This document shows positions 36,195 through 45,551 of a DNA stretch of 64,000 bases, in pieces. The stretch's first letter is position 1. Every line of letters begins with the position of its first letter. Below the pieces are notes generated by a model. It did not search any database, was not told the origin of the DNA, and was given only the letters and a program-made list of their open reading frames with translations. The DNA is from Lutimaribacter degradans (GTDB taxonomy: Bacteria; Pseudomonadota; Alphaproteobacteria; Rhodobacterales; Rhodobacteraceae). The DNA is taken from positions 1 through 64,000 of the forward strand of contig NZ_JAMQGO010000012.1 of assembly GCF_023703375.1 (NCBI RefSeq), read 5' to 3'. Made by a program: the position numbers and the translations under genes.

Positions 36195-36764
36195 CTAGCC
36201 CGGTGTGATCACGCCAAGCTCTGTGACAATCATGTCCAATGGTTGATCGGTGGCTTCCAGCGGCAGGTTGTCGTCTTCTTGCACGGCATAGGCAAACCCG
36301 ATGGCCAGGGTCGGACGCTGCGCGCGCAGTGCCTCAAGCGTGCGGTCGTAGAACCCGCCACCATAGCCCAACCGCCCTCCGGAGCGCGAGAACGCCACCA
36401 GCGGCACGATCAAGATCTCGGGCGTTATCCAGTCGCCGACCGCCGGAATGCGGGCGCCGAATTGACCATCGATCATCGCACAGCCGGGCGTCCATTCGCG
36501 AAACTTCAGGGGTTGATCGGGGCCAAGGATCACCGGAACGCCCACCTGGCCATGGGCTGCGGCCTCTTCCATGGCGGGGGTCGGGTCGATTTCGGTGCGC
36601 ATGGCCATGTAGCCAGCCAAGGGCACGCCTCGATGCCCGGCCAGAACCGCGCTCAGATGCCCGGCCACAGCGGTGCCAGCGCGCTCATGCGCAGCCTTGC
36701 GCCGAATGAACGCGGCCTTGCGCGCGGCCGCCTTGCGCGCCTCCAGCCCGGTTACAGCAGCCAC
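36195..36764 (-). CDS. 5-formyltetrahydrofolate cyclo-ligase
   Basis: A protein of about 189 residues of the 5-FCL (methenyltetrahydrofolate synthetase) family. It converts 5-formyl-THF to 5,10-methenyl-THF with ATP. Conserved features are LEARKAAARKAAFIRRKAAH at the N-terminus and GGGFYDRTL near residue 140, with LIVPLVAFSRSGGRLGYGG just before it. There is no ATG. The most likely start is the GTG at 36764, which overlaps the end of mgtE by 13 bases in another frame, suggesting coupling. A CTG farther inside is the alternative. Confidence 0.82.
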   Translation of the reverse strand: MAAVTGLEARKAAARKAAFIRRKAAHERAGTAVAGHLSAVLAGHRGVPLAGYMAMRTEIDPTPAMEEAAAHGQVGVPVILGPDQPLKFREWTPGCAMIDGQFGARIPAVGDWITPEILIVPLVAFSRSGGRLGYGGGFYDRTLEALRAQRPTLAIGFAYAVQEDDNLPLEATDQPLDMIVTELGVITPG

Positions 36765-38143
36765 AGCACGGCCAATCCGAGAAAGGCGAAGAAACCCACC
36801 ACGTCCGTCACCGTGGTCACGAAGGCGCCCGAGGCCAGTGCCGGGTCGATCCCCATCCTGTCCAGTACGATGGGAATGACAGTGCCGGCCAACCCCGCCA
36901 CCACGAGGTTGATGATCATCGCGGCCGCGATCACGTAGCCCAACGTGAGAGAGCCGAACCAGATCAGGCCGACGATTCCCATGACCACGGCAAACGCCGT
37001 GCCGTTCACGAACCCCACCAGAACCTCGCGTCGGATCACCCGCCACACGTTCGAGCCGGTAAGGTCTTTCGTGGCCAAAGCCCGCACTGCGACGGTCAGG
37101 CTTTGCGTGCCGGCGTTGCCGCCCATCGATGCCACGATGGGCATCAGCACAGCCAGCGCCACGACCTGGGTGATCGCCTCTTCGAACTGGGCGATCACAA
37201 GGCTTGCGAGCACGGCGGTGACAAGGTTCACCGCCAGCCACGGGAAACGACCCTTGGTGGTTTCTATCACCCGGTCGGTCAGGCTTCCCTCGCCAACGCC
37301 GGCGAGGCGCAGGATGTCCTCTTCGTGTTCTTCATCCAGCACGGCCATCGCGTCGTCGATGGTGATCTGGCCCACCAGGCGGCCGCTTTCATCCACCACG
37401 GGTGCCGAGATAAGGTGATACTGGTTGAACGCATAGGCCACGTCGCCCTCGTCCTGATCAACCGGGATGATCTTGAATATCTCTTCGGTGATGGATGTCA
37501 GCGCCACGTCGCGGCGCGAGCGCATGATCTTGCCCAGCGTCACGTTGCCCACGGGGTGCATGCGCGGATCGACCAGAACGACGTGATAGAACTGATCGGG
37601 CAGGTCATCATGGCTGCGCAGGAAGTCGATGGCATCGCCAACTGTCCAATGTTCGGGCGCGGCGACCACCTCGCGCTGCATCAGGCGACCGGCGGAATAC
37701 TCGGGGTAACTCAGCGCCTGGGCGACGGCGACGCGGTCAGGCTCTTCCAGCGCGCCCAGGATCGCCTCTTGCTGGGGCTCGTCCAGGTCTTCCAGCAGGT
37801 CGACCACATCGTCGCTGTCCAGCCCGCGCACGGCGTTCGCAAGAACCGTTGGGTTGAGGATCGCGATGACCTCTTCGCGGATCGATTCGTCGACCTCCGA
37901 CAGGATGTCACCGTCGAATTCACGGCCATACAACTCGATCAGCCGGCGCCGGTCGTAGGTGTTGATTTGCTCCAGAAGGTCGGCGATGTCGGCCGCGTGC
38001 AGCGGTTCCATCAACTCGGTCAGGGCCGACGCATCCCCCACGTCGACCGCGTAAAGGATCGACGAGACGGTTTTCTTGTCCAGAAGGTAAGCCTCGTCCT
38101 CGGCTTCGGGGCGGTCTTCGATCTCGGTTTGGTCCTCGGTCAT
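36752..38143 (-). CDS. mgtE: Magnesium transporter MgtE
   Basis: A 463-residue Mg2+ channel. The N-terminal helical domain (about residues 30-140, with LLEQINTYDRRRLIELYG and ILGALEEPDRVAVAQALSYPE) is followed by a pair of CBS domains (near 150-270). A five-helix membrane domain (270-463) contains the pore feature MPIVASMGGNAGTQSLTV. The N-terminal and CBS domains close the pore at high Mg2+. Length and order agree with the family. 5-FCL follows with overlap. Confidence 0.95.
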   Translation of the reverse strand: MTEDQTEIEDRPEAEDEAYLLDKKTVSSILYAVDVGDASALTELMEPLHAADIADLLEQINTYDRRRLIELYGREFDGDILSEVDESIREEVIAILNPTVLANAVRGLDSDDVVDLLEDLDEPQQEAILGALEEPDRVAVAQALSYPEYSAGRLMQREVVAAPEHWTVGDAIDFLRSHDDLPDQFYHVVLVDPRMHPVGNVTLGKIMRSRRDVALTSITEEIFKIIPVDQDEGDVAYAFNQYHLISAPVVDESGRLVGQITIDDAMAVLDEEHEEDILRLAGVGEGSLTDRVIETTKGRFPWLAVNLVTAVLASLVIAQFEEAITQVVALAVLMPIVASMGGNAGTQSLTVAVRALATKDLTGSNVWRVIRREVLVGFVNGTAFAVVMGIVGLIWFGSLTLGYVIAAAMIINLVVAGLAGTVIPIVLDRMGIDPALASGAFVTTVTDVVGFFAFLGLAVLWLL

Positions 38144-38265
38144 GCGCGCCCCCTAATCCGATGCTTCTGTCATATCGGATGGCAGACGTCGGAAACAATG
38201 CCCAGCGGCAATTTACGCGCCGGTTGCGGCATTCTAATGTCATGCGGCAAACTGGGGGCAGGCAG

Positions 38266-39567
38266 ATGACGGACAGCACACTTATTCTTGGCCAGACACT
38301 GGCCTTTGACGGCAATCCATTCGCCGAGGGGCCAAGGGCCGCGCGCCACAATGTGCGGGGGGGCGTTCTGCTGCGTGACGGCCGCATCGCGCAGGTGGGC
38401 GACGGGGCGGAACTGCGCGCGTCCAACCCCCAAGCGACGGTGATCGACCACGGGCAGTCGCTGATTTCCGCGGGCTTTGTCGATGCGCATGCGCATTACC
38501 CCCAAACGGCGATTATCGCGAGCTGGGGCAAGCGGCTGATCGATTGGCTGAACAGTTACACCTTCCCCGAAGAGGCGCGGTTTGCCGATCCCGACCATGC
38601 CGCCGATATAGCGGGGCGCTATCTTGACCTGCTGCTGGCGCATGGCACGACGACGGTGGCCAGCTATTGCACGATCCATTCCACCAGTGTGGATGCCTTT
38701 TTCAGCGCCGCGCAGGCGCGCTGGATGCGCGCAGCCGCCGGCAAGACCTGCATGGATCGCAACGCCCCCGACAACCTGCGCGACACGGCGCAATCGGCCT
38801 ATGATGACAGCAAGATGTTGCTGAATCGCTGGCACGGGGTGGACCGGCTGTCTTATGTCATCACGCCGCGGTTTTCGCCCACTTCGACGCCAGGGCAGTT
38901 GTCGGCGCTGGGTATGCTTTGGGCCGAGCACCCCGATTGCCTGATGCAAACACACCTGTCCGAGCAGTTGGACGAGATAGAGTGGGTCAAGTCGCTATAC
39001 CCGCAGTCGCGGGATTACCTCGACACTTACGAGGCGCATGGCCTGCTGGGCGCGCGCGGGCTGTACGGTCATGCCATACACCTTGCCCCGCGCGAGCGTG
39101 AGCGGCTGATCGAAACTGGCGCGGCTCTGATCCATTGTCCGACCTCGAACACGTTCATCGGCTCGGGGCTGTTCGACATGGCCGGGCTGGTGGGGCAGGG
39201 CGCACGCGTGGGTCTGGCGACCGACACGGGCGGCGGCAGCAGTTTCTCGATGCTGCGCAGCATGGCGGCCGCTTATGAAATCGGGCAACTGCGCGGCAAT
39301 GCCCTGCATCCCGCGCAGCTTTGGTGGCTGGCAACCGCCGGTTCGGCACAGGCCATGCATATGGGCGATATGATCGGGAACCTGCTACCCGGGGCCGAGG
39401 CCGACTTGACGGTGATCGACCTCGCCTCGACCCCCGCTATCGCGCAACGTGCAGCACGCGCCGATGACCTGTGGGAAGCGCTGTTTCCCACCATCATGAT
39501 GGGCGATGACCGGGCGATTGCCGCGACTTATGTGGCGGGCAGGCCCGTGCCCCGGACCAATGGTTAG
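38266..39567 (+). CDS. guaD: Guanine deaminase
   Basis: A 433-residue zinc amidohydrolase that converts guanine to xanthine. The first metal ligands are in DAHAHYPQT (near residue 73). A conserved THLSEQLDEI segment with a His near 228, then CPTSNTFIGSGLFD near 300 and DTGGGSSFSMLRS near 325, follow the guanine deaminase pattern. The start at 38266 has GGGGGCAGG upstream. It takes part in purine salvage or catabolism. It stands alone between mgtE (divergent) and the acyltransferase gene (convergent). Confidence 0.92.
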   Translation: MTDSTLILGQTLAFDGNPFAEGPRAARHNVRGGVLLRDGRIAQVGDGAELRASNPQATVIDHGQSLISAGFVDAHAHYPQTAIIASWGKRLIDWLNSYTFPEEARFADPDHAADIAGRYLDLLLAHGTTTVASYCTIHSTSVDAFFSAAQARWMRAAAGKTCMDRNAPDNLRDTAQSAYDDSKMLLNRWHGVDRLSYVITPRFSPTSTPGQLSALGMLWAEHPDCLMQTHLSEQLDEIEWVKSLYPQSRDYLDTYEAHGLLGARGLYGHAIHLAPRERERLIETGAALIHCPTSNTFIGSGLFDMAGLVGQGARVGLATDTGGGSSFSMLRSMAAAYEIGQLRGNALHPAQLWWLATAGSAQAMHMGDMIGNLLPGAEADLTVIDLASTPAIAQRAARADDLWEALFPTIMMGDDRAIAATYVAGRPVPRTNG

Positions 39568-39717
39568 GACCAGGCGTTAAACACCCAAAGGCACAAAGGG
39601 CGTCACCTTGCAGGCAAGCCCTGGCGGGCTGTCACGGTGGTGTCGCTGATTCCATGCGATTATGGATAAAGGCAAACGCCCAAACTGGTCGGGTCGCGCC
39701 GCGATGCGAAGCCGCTG

Positions 39718-40608
39718 TCAGTCTCGCAAGCCTAGGGTGTGTTCGCGCAGCCAGGCCATGAAGGCGCGCGGGTCGCGGCCCCGCTCGGCACATTCCTCGG
39801 GGCTGATCGGATGACCGATGACAGGGGTCTGCGGCTTGTCGAAGCTGTGCACCACCTCATGCAGCAGCAGCCCTTGCCGCAGCACCGGCGAAATACGGTT
39901 CGCCACCTGGTACCAGCGCGAGTTCGAGCCGGGGAAAAAGCAAGGAACCACAGTGGCGCCCGAGCGGCGGATCATCTTGGCGGTAAAAACGTTCCACTCA
40001 GCCTCGATCACCGGGCCGAACATGGTTTTCGATGCCGCTACCACGCCCGAGGGGAAAAGCGCCACAAGCCCGCCCTGCGCAAGGTGATCCATCGCCTGGC
40101 TGCGCATGCGGATCATCTCTTCCTGCGCGTCGGGCTGGTGCGGGAAGGGCACTGGAATCATATAGGACGCGGCACTTTCGTCGATACCGGTCAGCAGTGA
40201 ACGCGTGAGAATACGGTAATCGTCGCGCACGCGCCCGATCAGGTCGGCCAGTATCATGCCATCCACCAGCCCGTGCGGGTGGTTTGCCACGAATACCACG
40301 GGACCGGTCTTTGGAATGCGGGCAAGCTGTTCGTCGGGCGTCAGCAGGTCGATCCCCATGACATCCATCGTTGCCGGCCAGAACGCCTGGCCCCGCGGCG
40401 CCCCGCGGCGTTCGAATTCGCGGATGCGGCGGATGATCGTCAGTTTGCCGGTCATCCATTCCATCGCGCGGATTATCGTCGCCGTCATGGGCGAGTCGAA
40501 ACTGTTGGCGTAGGTCAGGCTGCGGCGGTCGTATTTTGTATAGACCACGTCATCGGTGCCGCGTGGCATCGCCTGGTTTTGTGCACTGTCCACCACTGGC
40601 CGTGTCAT
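39718..40608 (-). CDS. Lysophospholipid acyltransferase-family protein
   Basis: A 296-residue acyltransferase. The HX4D motif is in VANHPHGLVDGM (near 110), the second block around SLLTGIDESAASYMIPVPF near 141, and the FPSGVVAASK segment stands at the PEGT position (near 190). There is no strong membrane helix, so it may be peripheral. It is probably a 1-acylglycerol-3-phosphate or hemolysin-type acyltransferase. The ATG is 51 bases downstream of nothing recognised on this strand except HPr (stop at 40637), so it may be read with the HPr-EIIA-rapZ unit. Confidence 0.75.
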   Translation of the reverse strand: MTRPVVDSAQNQAMPRGTDDVVYTKYDRRSLTYANSFDSPMTATIIRAMEWMTGKLTIIRRIREFERRGAPRGQAFWPATMDVMGIDLLTPDEQLARIPKTGPVVFVANHPHGLVDGMILADLIGRVRDDYRILTRSLLTGIDESAASYMIPVPFPHQPDAQEEMIRMRSQAMDHLAQGGLVALFPSGVVAASKTMFGPVIEAEWNVFTAKMIRRSGATVVPCFFPGSNSRWYQVANRISPVLRQGLLLHEVVHSFDKPQTPVIGHPISPEECAERGRDPRAFMAWLREHTLGLRD

Positions 40609-40636
40609 CCTTGCCTCAGCCGCACGCGTTACGGGG

Positions 40637-40915
40637 CTACATGTCTTCGCCGAACCGGTCTTTTACCAGCGCCTCAAGCGCATCGGCAAGCGCCACGGCG
40701 TCCGGGCCGGATGTTCGCACGTCAATAGTGGTTCCTTTCGAGGCTGCCAACATCAAAAGCCCCATGATGCTGTCGCCGCCCGCCGACATACCGTCGCGGC
40801 TGACCTCGGCCGTGGCATCGAACCCTTCGACCACTTCGACCAGCTTGGCCGACGCACGGGCATGAAGGCCCTTTTCGTTCACGATCTCCAGGCTGCGTTC
40901 AATACTGTCCGACAT
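40637..40915 (-). CDS. Phosphocarrier protein HPr (nitrogen-type PTS)
   Basis: A 92-residue HPr/NPr. The phosphorylated His is H18 in EKGLHARAS, and the regulatory serine region is D48-S49-I-M-G-L. The EIIA gene lies 8 bases upstream. In Alphaproteobacteria the system has no sugar permease and serves as a regulatory phosphorelay that senses carbon and nitrogen status. S49 is the target of the HprK encoded at 42270. Confidence 0.95.
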   Translation of the reverse strand: MSDSIERSLEIVNEKGLHARASAKLVEVVEGFDATAEVSRDGMSAGGDSIMGLLMLAASKGTTIDVRTSGPDAVALADALEALVKDRFGEDM

Positions 40916-40923
40916 GGCCGCCT

Positions 40924-41316
40924 CTAGTCCTTCGAAATGTTCTGGCTGTCAATGTATTTGCGGCCGGCCTCGGTGGCGGCGCGCACGGCGTCGCCCAGGG
41001 CCAATTGCCGGCTCTTGGCCAGTTTTATAAGCATCGGCAGGTTCGCGCCGTAAAGGATGCGCCGCCCCGATTGCTGGCAGGCAGGCATGCTCAGGTTCGA
41101 GGGCGAGCCGCCGAACATGTCGGTGACAACGACGACCCCGTCCCCGCGGTCAACCTCGTTGGCAGCTGCCTGGATTTCGTCGCGCTTGGCGGATCGGTCG
41201 TGATCTGCCTCGATGGCTATGGCGCGCATGCCCGGTTGTGCGCCCACCACGTGCTCGACCGCGGCAAGGTATTCACGCGCCAATCCGCCATGCGCGACGA
41301 TCACGATGCCAATCAC
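40924..41316 (-). CDS. PTS EIIA(Man)-type regulatory protein
   Basis: A 130-residue EIIA of the mannose (EIIA-Man) fold. The active-site His is H9 in IVIVAHGGLA, and the second conserved stretch is VVVVTDMFGGSPSN. It receives phosphate from HPr in the regulatory PTS. The start is a GTG at 41316 with AAGGAC and AAGGC just upstream. The frame's ATG at 41352 would add 12 unlikely residues. rapZ lies upstream on the same strand (spacing 54 bases). Confidence 0.9.
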   Translation of the reverse strand: MIGIVIVAHGGLAREYLAAVEHVVGAQPGMRAIAIEADHDRSAKRDEIQAAANEVDRGDGVVVVTDMFGGSPSNLSMPACQQSGRRILYGANLPMLIKLAKSRQLALGDAVRAATEAGRKYIDSQNISKD

Positions 41317-41370
41317 GCCTTGCCCGTCCTTTGTGTTTGTCCGTCCGACCAAAAAACCAGACAGCCCCGC

Positions 41371-42258
41371 CTATCCTTGCTGCCGGTCCAGTTCCCGGTG
41401 CCTAATTGACACTTGCCAACCCTCCTCTGCAAGGGCCTTGCCAAGCATTTCGGCCAGCGCGACCGAGCGATGCCGCCCGCCCGAACAGCCAAAGCCGATG
41501 GCGAAATGTGTCTTTCCCTCGTCAACATAGGCAGGCAGCAGCATTAATGCCAGTGCACGGACATGATCGAAAAAGGCGGCAAAGCGCGGGTCGCCCTGGA
41601 CATAGTCCCTTATCGCGGCGTTGCGCCCGTCCTGGTCACGCAGGTGCGGCACCCAGTAGGGGTTGCGCAGGAACCGGCCGTCAAACACCATGTCGACCCC
41701 GCGTGGCAGGCCGCGCTTGTAGGAAAACGAATTGATCGTGACCGCCATCCGCGTACCCGGTTCCGGGGTGAGCAGGCGATGCAACTCGTCGCGCAGTTGA
41801 TGCGGTGACAATTCAGAGGTGTCGATCAGTATGTCGGCGCGGTTGCGTATCGGGGCCAGCAGATCCTTTTCACGGGCGATCCCGATATCGGGGCTTTCGG
41901 CGGGTGCCAGCGGGTGCCGCCGCCGCGTGGCTGAAAAACGGTGCTGCAATTCATCGTCGCGGCAATCCAGGAACAGCAGGTCGCCGTCTATGCCGAACCG
42001 GCTTTCCAGCGTATCGATGGTTTCGATAAGGGCATTGGTCGAAAAATCGCGATTGCGCGTGTCCAGCCCCAGGGCCAGGGGCCGCCCACCTGGTGGCCCA
42101 TCCAGCAGGCGCGGCAAAAGTGACAGCGGCAAGTTGTCTATCGCCTCGTATCCCATGTCTTCCAACACGTTGATCGCGGTCGACCGGCCCGCGCCCGAAG
42201 GCCCCGTCACCAGTATGACGCGGGGGGCGGGCGAGGGGTCTGTTTTCAGGTCTGTCAT
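41371..42258 (-). CDS. rapZ: RNase adapter protein RapZ
   Basis: A 295-residue RapZ (YvcJ-type). The P-loop [12 protein letters not shown] is near residue 17. The C-terminal domain has [18 protein letters not shown], typical of the family. RapZ is a nucleotide-binding adapter, in E. coli linked to RNase E cleavage of GlmZ and sensing of glucosamine-6-phosphate. In Alphaproteobacteria the gene sits between hprK and the EIIA gene, as here. ATG at 42258 with AAGGTG before it. Confidence 0.95.
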   Translation of the reverse strand: MTDLKTDPSPAPRVILVTGPSGAGRSTAINVLEDMGYEAIDNLPLSLLPRLLDGPPGGRPLALGLDTRNRDFSTNALIETIDTLESRFGIDGDLLFLDCRDDELQHRFSATRRRHPLAPAESPDIGIAREKDLLAPIRNRADILIDTSELSPHQLRDELHRLLTPEPGTRMAVTINSFSYKRGLPRGVDMVFDGRFLRNPYWVPHLRDQDGRNAAIRDYVQGDPRFAAFFDHVRALALMLLPAYVDEGKTHFAIGFGCSGGRHRSVALAEMLGKALAEEGWQVSIRHRELDRQQG

Positions 42259-42269
42259 GCCATGCACCT

Positions 42270-42740
42270 TCACGCGTGTCTGCCATGCCGAAGGTATTGC
42301 ATTATTGCCGCCGGAAAACAGCCCGTTTCGGGATTGTGAAGCAAGGGCAGATCGAGGCCCAGGCAGGGACGGTTGCGCAACGGTGGCAGGCGTTCCGTTT
42401 CCGTGCTGTCGAGGTCGACCCAAAGCGCCAGCGGCGCGGGCCCTTGGGCGGCTGCATTCAGAATGCCAATGCCGCGTGCTTCGATCCGGCCGCGAATCGT
42501 GTCTGGCGCGTCTGCGATTATCGCATCGCCGGCGCGCCACAGGCAGGTGATGTCATCGGCCACCAACGCGGCGCCGAGCGCCAGAAGCTGCAGGGATAGC
42601 GCAGATTTCCCCGCGCCAGCCCGCCCGGTGATCAGCGCTGCACGGCCCGCGATTGCCACGCTCGATCCGTGCAGACGGATGGGCGTTGCGGAATGGCTGC
42701 CCGGTTGGCCCGGGGCAGGGGCCGCTGCGGGGGCCGCCAT
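42270..42740 (-). CDS. hprK: HPr kinase/phosphorylase, short alphaproteobacterial form
   Basis: A 156-residue HprK, about half the length of the Firmicutes enzyme because the N-terminal domain is missing, as in other Alphaproteobacteria. The P-loop [11 protein letters not shown] is near residue 42, and the HprK signature [13 protein letters not shown] near 80 is intact. It phosphorylates HPr Ser49. The ATG at 42740 lies 1 base after the chvG stop, so chvI-chvG-hprK-rapZ-EIIA-HPr form one cluster. Confidence 0.93.
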   Translation of the reverse strand: MAAPAAAPAPGQPGSHSATPIRLHGSSVAIAGRAALITGRAGAGKSALSLQLLALGAALVADDITCLWRAGDAIIADAPDTIRGRIEARGIGILNAAAQGPAPLALWVDLDSTETERLPPLRNRPCLGLDLPLLHNPETGCFPAAIMQYLRHGRHA

Positions 42741-42741
42741 G

Positions 42742-44466
42742 TCAGACCGGCAGGCCCACGACGAAGCGCGCGCCCAGCGGTTCGGATGTGATGTCGGCAT
42801 CGGTCGGGCGAATGTTCTCGGCCCAGATCACGCCGCCATGCGCCTCGACGATCTGTTTCGAAATGGCCAGGCCCAGGCCCGAATTGTTGCCGAACTGTTT
42901 TTCGGGCCGCTCCGAGTAAAAGCGGTTGAACACCTTGGTCAGCGCTTCTTCGGGGATGCCGGGGCCGGTGTCTTCGACCACGACTAGCATGCGATTTTCG
43001 CGTTGCCGTGCCCAGACGCGGATCGCGTCGCCGTCTTCGCAGAAGGAAATCGCATTGGTTATCAGGTTCACGAAAACCTGTGCCAGCCGGGCCTCGAGCC
43101 CCTGTATCACTATGGGGTGGGGCGGCAGGTCGGTGATGAAGTCGATTCCTTGCTCTTTTGCTTGCTGGCCCAGATGTTCACCGAGGTTCGAGATCATCTT
43201 GACCAGGTCGAAGGGCTCTTCTTCTTCCTTGACCAGTTCGCTGTCCAGCCGCGATGCGTTCGAGATGTCACTGACCAGGCGATCCAGCCGGCGCACGTCG
43301 TGGTCGATCACGTCGAGCAGCTTGGTGCGGTGTTCTTCTTTCTTGACCATGCGCAGGCTGCCCACGGCCGAGCGGAGGCTGGCCAGCGGGTTCTTGATTT
43401 CGTGGGCCACATCGGCCGCGAATTGTTCATTGCTGTCGATGCGGTCGTAAAGCGCGGCCACCATGCCACGCAGCGCGCCAGACAGGCGGCCGATTTCGTC
43501 GGGGCGGGCGGTCAGGTCGGGGATGCGGATGCGCCCGACCGTGCCGGATTTGCGCTTGTCGCGGTCGCGCCCCAGTTCGGCGGCCTCGGCCAGGTCGGAA
43601 ATCGGGTTGGTTATGGTCGAGGCCAGAACAAAGCTCAGCCCGATCGAAACCAGCGTCGCTATGATGAACATGCGCAAGACCCGTTCACGTTCGATCCGCA
43701 CGGCCCGGTCGATCTCGGACGAGCTGTTGGCCAGCGCCACCACGCCAACCGGCGTTCCGTTCTGAACGATCGGCGTGGCCACCGCGAACAGCGTGGATTC
43801 GTTGCCGCTCGCGCTGGTCAGGATATGAGTGCCGTCGGATACGGCGCGCGCGATCATGGCGCGGGCTTTTTCCTCGGTGGTGATGGTGTCGGTTTCGGTG
43901 CGCGAAACGAAGGGGGCCGAAACGCCGCTCCAAAGCCCGGTCAGGAAATCGACGATGACGGTGCGTTCCTCGCTATTGGCGTCGGTTTCATTGGCGCGGG
44001 CGACACCCGTGCCTTCGAACTGGCCCACGAGAGCGCCATTGGTGTCATAGACATAAGCTTCGACCCCGCGGCGCATATCCAGCCCTGACAGCGTGTCGGC
44101 CACGTCTATACCGTCACCGGTGACAAGGCTGACGGGTGCGCCATTGGGCAGGCGGGCTTCGAACACATCGGCGATCAACTCGGCCTCGGCGACCAGCGCG
44201 TTGGCGCGTTGCACCGCCATCGAGTCGCGCGACGAGTTCATGAACAGGATGCCCGCGACCAGCACGTTCAGCGCGATCAGGTTGAATGTGATGATCTTGC
44301 GCGTCAGCGGCGAGCGGTTCAGCGAAAACCACCCACGCCGCGCACGTTTCGCGCGCAGTTCTTTCTCGACGGTGCTGTCGGGGGCGACATAGTCATCGCC
44401 CAACACAACATCGCCGTCACGTGAAGGCGTGACGTCACGCACGTCCATCCTTTCGGCGAGGGCCAT
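42742..44466 (-). CDS. chvG: Sensor histidine kinase ChvG
   Basis: A 574-residue ChvG/ExoS-type kinase. Two membrane helices (near residues 56-76 and 265-285) border a periplasmic sensor region of about 190 residues. After a HAMP-like segment the H-box is ADVAHEIKNPLASLRSA (near 360). The ATPase N, G1 and G2 boxes (NAISF, VEDTGPGIP and NNSGLGLAISK) follow. With ChvI it senses acid or periplasmic stress in Alphaproteobacteria, and in Agrobacterium and Sinorhizobium regulates pckA, succinoglycan and motility. Confidence 0.93.
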   Translation of the reverse strand: MALAERMDVRDVTPSRDGDVVLGDDYVAPDSTVEKELRAKRARRGWFSLNRSPLTRKIITFNLIALNVLVAGILFMNSSRDSMAVQRANALVAEAELIADVFEARLPNGAPVSLVTGDGIDVADTLSGLDMRRGVEAYVYDTNGALVGQFEGTGVARANETDANSEERTVIVDFLTGLWSGVSAPFVSRTETDTITTEEKARAMIARAVSDGTHILTSASGNESTLFAVATPIVQNGTPVGVVALANSSSEIDRAVRIERERVLRMFIIATLVSIGLSFVLASTITNPISDLAEAAELGRDRDKRKSGTVGRIRIPDLTARPDEIGRLSGALRGMVAALYDRIDSNEQFAADVAHEIKNPLASLRSAVGSLRMVKKEEHRTKLLDVIDHDVRRLDRLVSDISNASRLDSELVKEEEEPFDLVKMISNLGEHLGQQAKEQGIDFITDLPPHPIVIQGLEARLAQVFVNLITNAISFCEDGDAIRVWARQRENRMLVVVEDTGPGIPEEALTKVFNRFYSERPEKQFGNNSGLGLAISKQIVEAHGGVIWAENIRPTDADITSEPLGARFVVGLPV

Positions 44467-44475
44467 CTTCCGGCG

Positions 44476-45177
44476 TTACTCTTCGTTGTAACGGTAACCG
44501 ATCCCATAAAGGGTCTCAATTGCCGAGAACTGATCATCCACGTTACGCATCTTCTTGCGCAGCCGCTTGATGTGGCTGTCGATCGTGCGGTCATCGACAT
44601 AGACCTGATCGTCATAGGCCACATCCATAAGCTGATCGCGCGATTTGACGAAGCCCGGGCGCTGCGCAAGCGCCTGCAGCAGCAGGAATTCGGTGACCGT
44701 CAGCGATACGTCCTTGCCCTTCCAGGTGACCGCGTGGCGCAGCGGGTCCATCCGCAGGTCGCCGCGTTCCATGACCTTGGTTTCCTCGGTGTCGCCGACG
44801 ATGTCGCCGGCCACGGCTTCCTGGCGACGCAGCAGCGCGCGGATGCGCTCGACCAGCAAACGCTGGCTGAAGGGCTTTTTAACGTAGTCATCGGCGCCCA
44901 TGCGCAGGCCCAGCACCTCGTCGATCTCGTCATCTTTCGATGTCAGGAAGATGACGGGCATGGCGGTTTTCTGGCGCAGGCGTTGCAACAGGTCCATTCC
45001 GTCCATCCGGGGCATCTTGATGTCCAGAACGGCCATGTCCGGCAGTTTCTTGTTGAATGCGTCCAGCGCAGACTGCCCGTCGTTGTATGTTTCTACCTCG
45101 AAGCCCTCGGCCTCGAGAGTCATGGCGACGGACGTCAGGATATTTCGATCGTCGTCAACAAGCGCGATCTTTGACAT
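44476..45177 (-). CDS. chvI: Response regulator ChvI
   Basis: A 233-residue OmpR-type regulator. The receiver has the acidic DDDRN near 8-10, phosphoryl Asp in [11 protein letters not shown] near 52 and Lys near 103 in DYVKKPFSQ. The C-terminal winged helix contains [30 protein letters not shown]. The start at 45177 gives the standard N-terminus [12 protein letters not shown]. It is divergent from pckA, a known target of ChvI in other Alphaproteobacteria. Confidence 0.95.
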   Translation of the reverse strand: MSKIALVDDDRNILTSVAMTLEAEGFEVETYNDGQSALDAFNKKLPDMAVLDIKMPRMDGMDLLQRLRQKTAMPVIFLTSKDDEIDEVLGLRMGADDYVKKPFSQRLLVERIRALLRRQEAVAGDIVGDTEETKVMERGDLRMDPLRHAVTWKGKDVSLTVTEFLLLQALAQRPGFVKSRDQLMDVAYDDQVYVDDRTIDSHIKRLRKKMRNVDDQFSAIETLYGIGYRYNEE

Positions 45178-45373
45178 GGGGTTGGTCCTTGTACTGCTCT
45201 CACGATTTATAGATTTTCGGGCAGTATTCCTAAATTTGGCCTTGTCAGGCAATGATTATCTGCGAATCGAGCTGCTAGAGCCGTGGTTTTCCGACAGAAT
45301 TTACAAAGTATCGTGCAAAGTGGCGCAAAGCAGACACACCATTTGCCGGTGACGATGGCGGAAAGCCGCGCGT

Positions 45374-45403
45374 TTGCGCTAACCTGTCGCTGGTTGCGCT
45401 AAC
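45374..45403 (+). promoter_or_regulatory. Twin TTGCGCTAAC repeat upstream of pckA (candidate LacI-type operator)
   Basis: TTGCGCTAAC occurs twice, at 45374-45383 and 45394-45403, exactly 20 bp apart, about 150-180 bases before pckA. The GCGCTAAC core is one arm of the palindrome GTTAGCGCTAAC, a typical LacI-type operator. CceR, a LacI-type central-carbon regulator of Alphaproteobacteria, is a candidate; that motif link is from memory and unverified. The whole 373-base interval between chvI and pckA (45178-45551) holds no gene I can support. Confidence 0.5.
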
Positions 45404-45551
45404 TGTGCGAAAGCGTCCTGTTCCTTCACGGAAGCGTCATGTTAAGAGGCCGGTAACGGTCCGGGATGGGCCGGGCTCGGACGCCCTCACACGGGCGTTC
45501 GTTGCTATTTCTGGGAACCGCCGCCACGGCGCGGCTACAGGAGCTTGGCAC

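Noticed and set aside
36195..37241. A single 348-codon gene covering 5-FCL and beyond
   Set aside because: The N-terminal 160 codons lie antisense-like inside mgtE's coding region in another frame and show no domain. The 5-FCL domain begins near the GTG at 36764.
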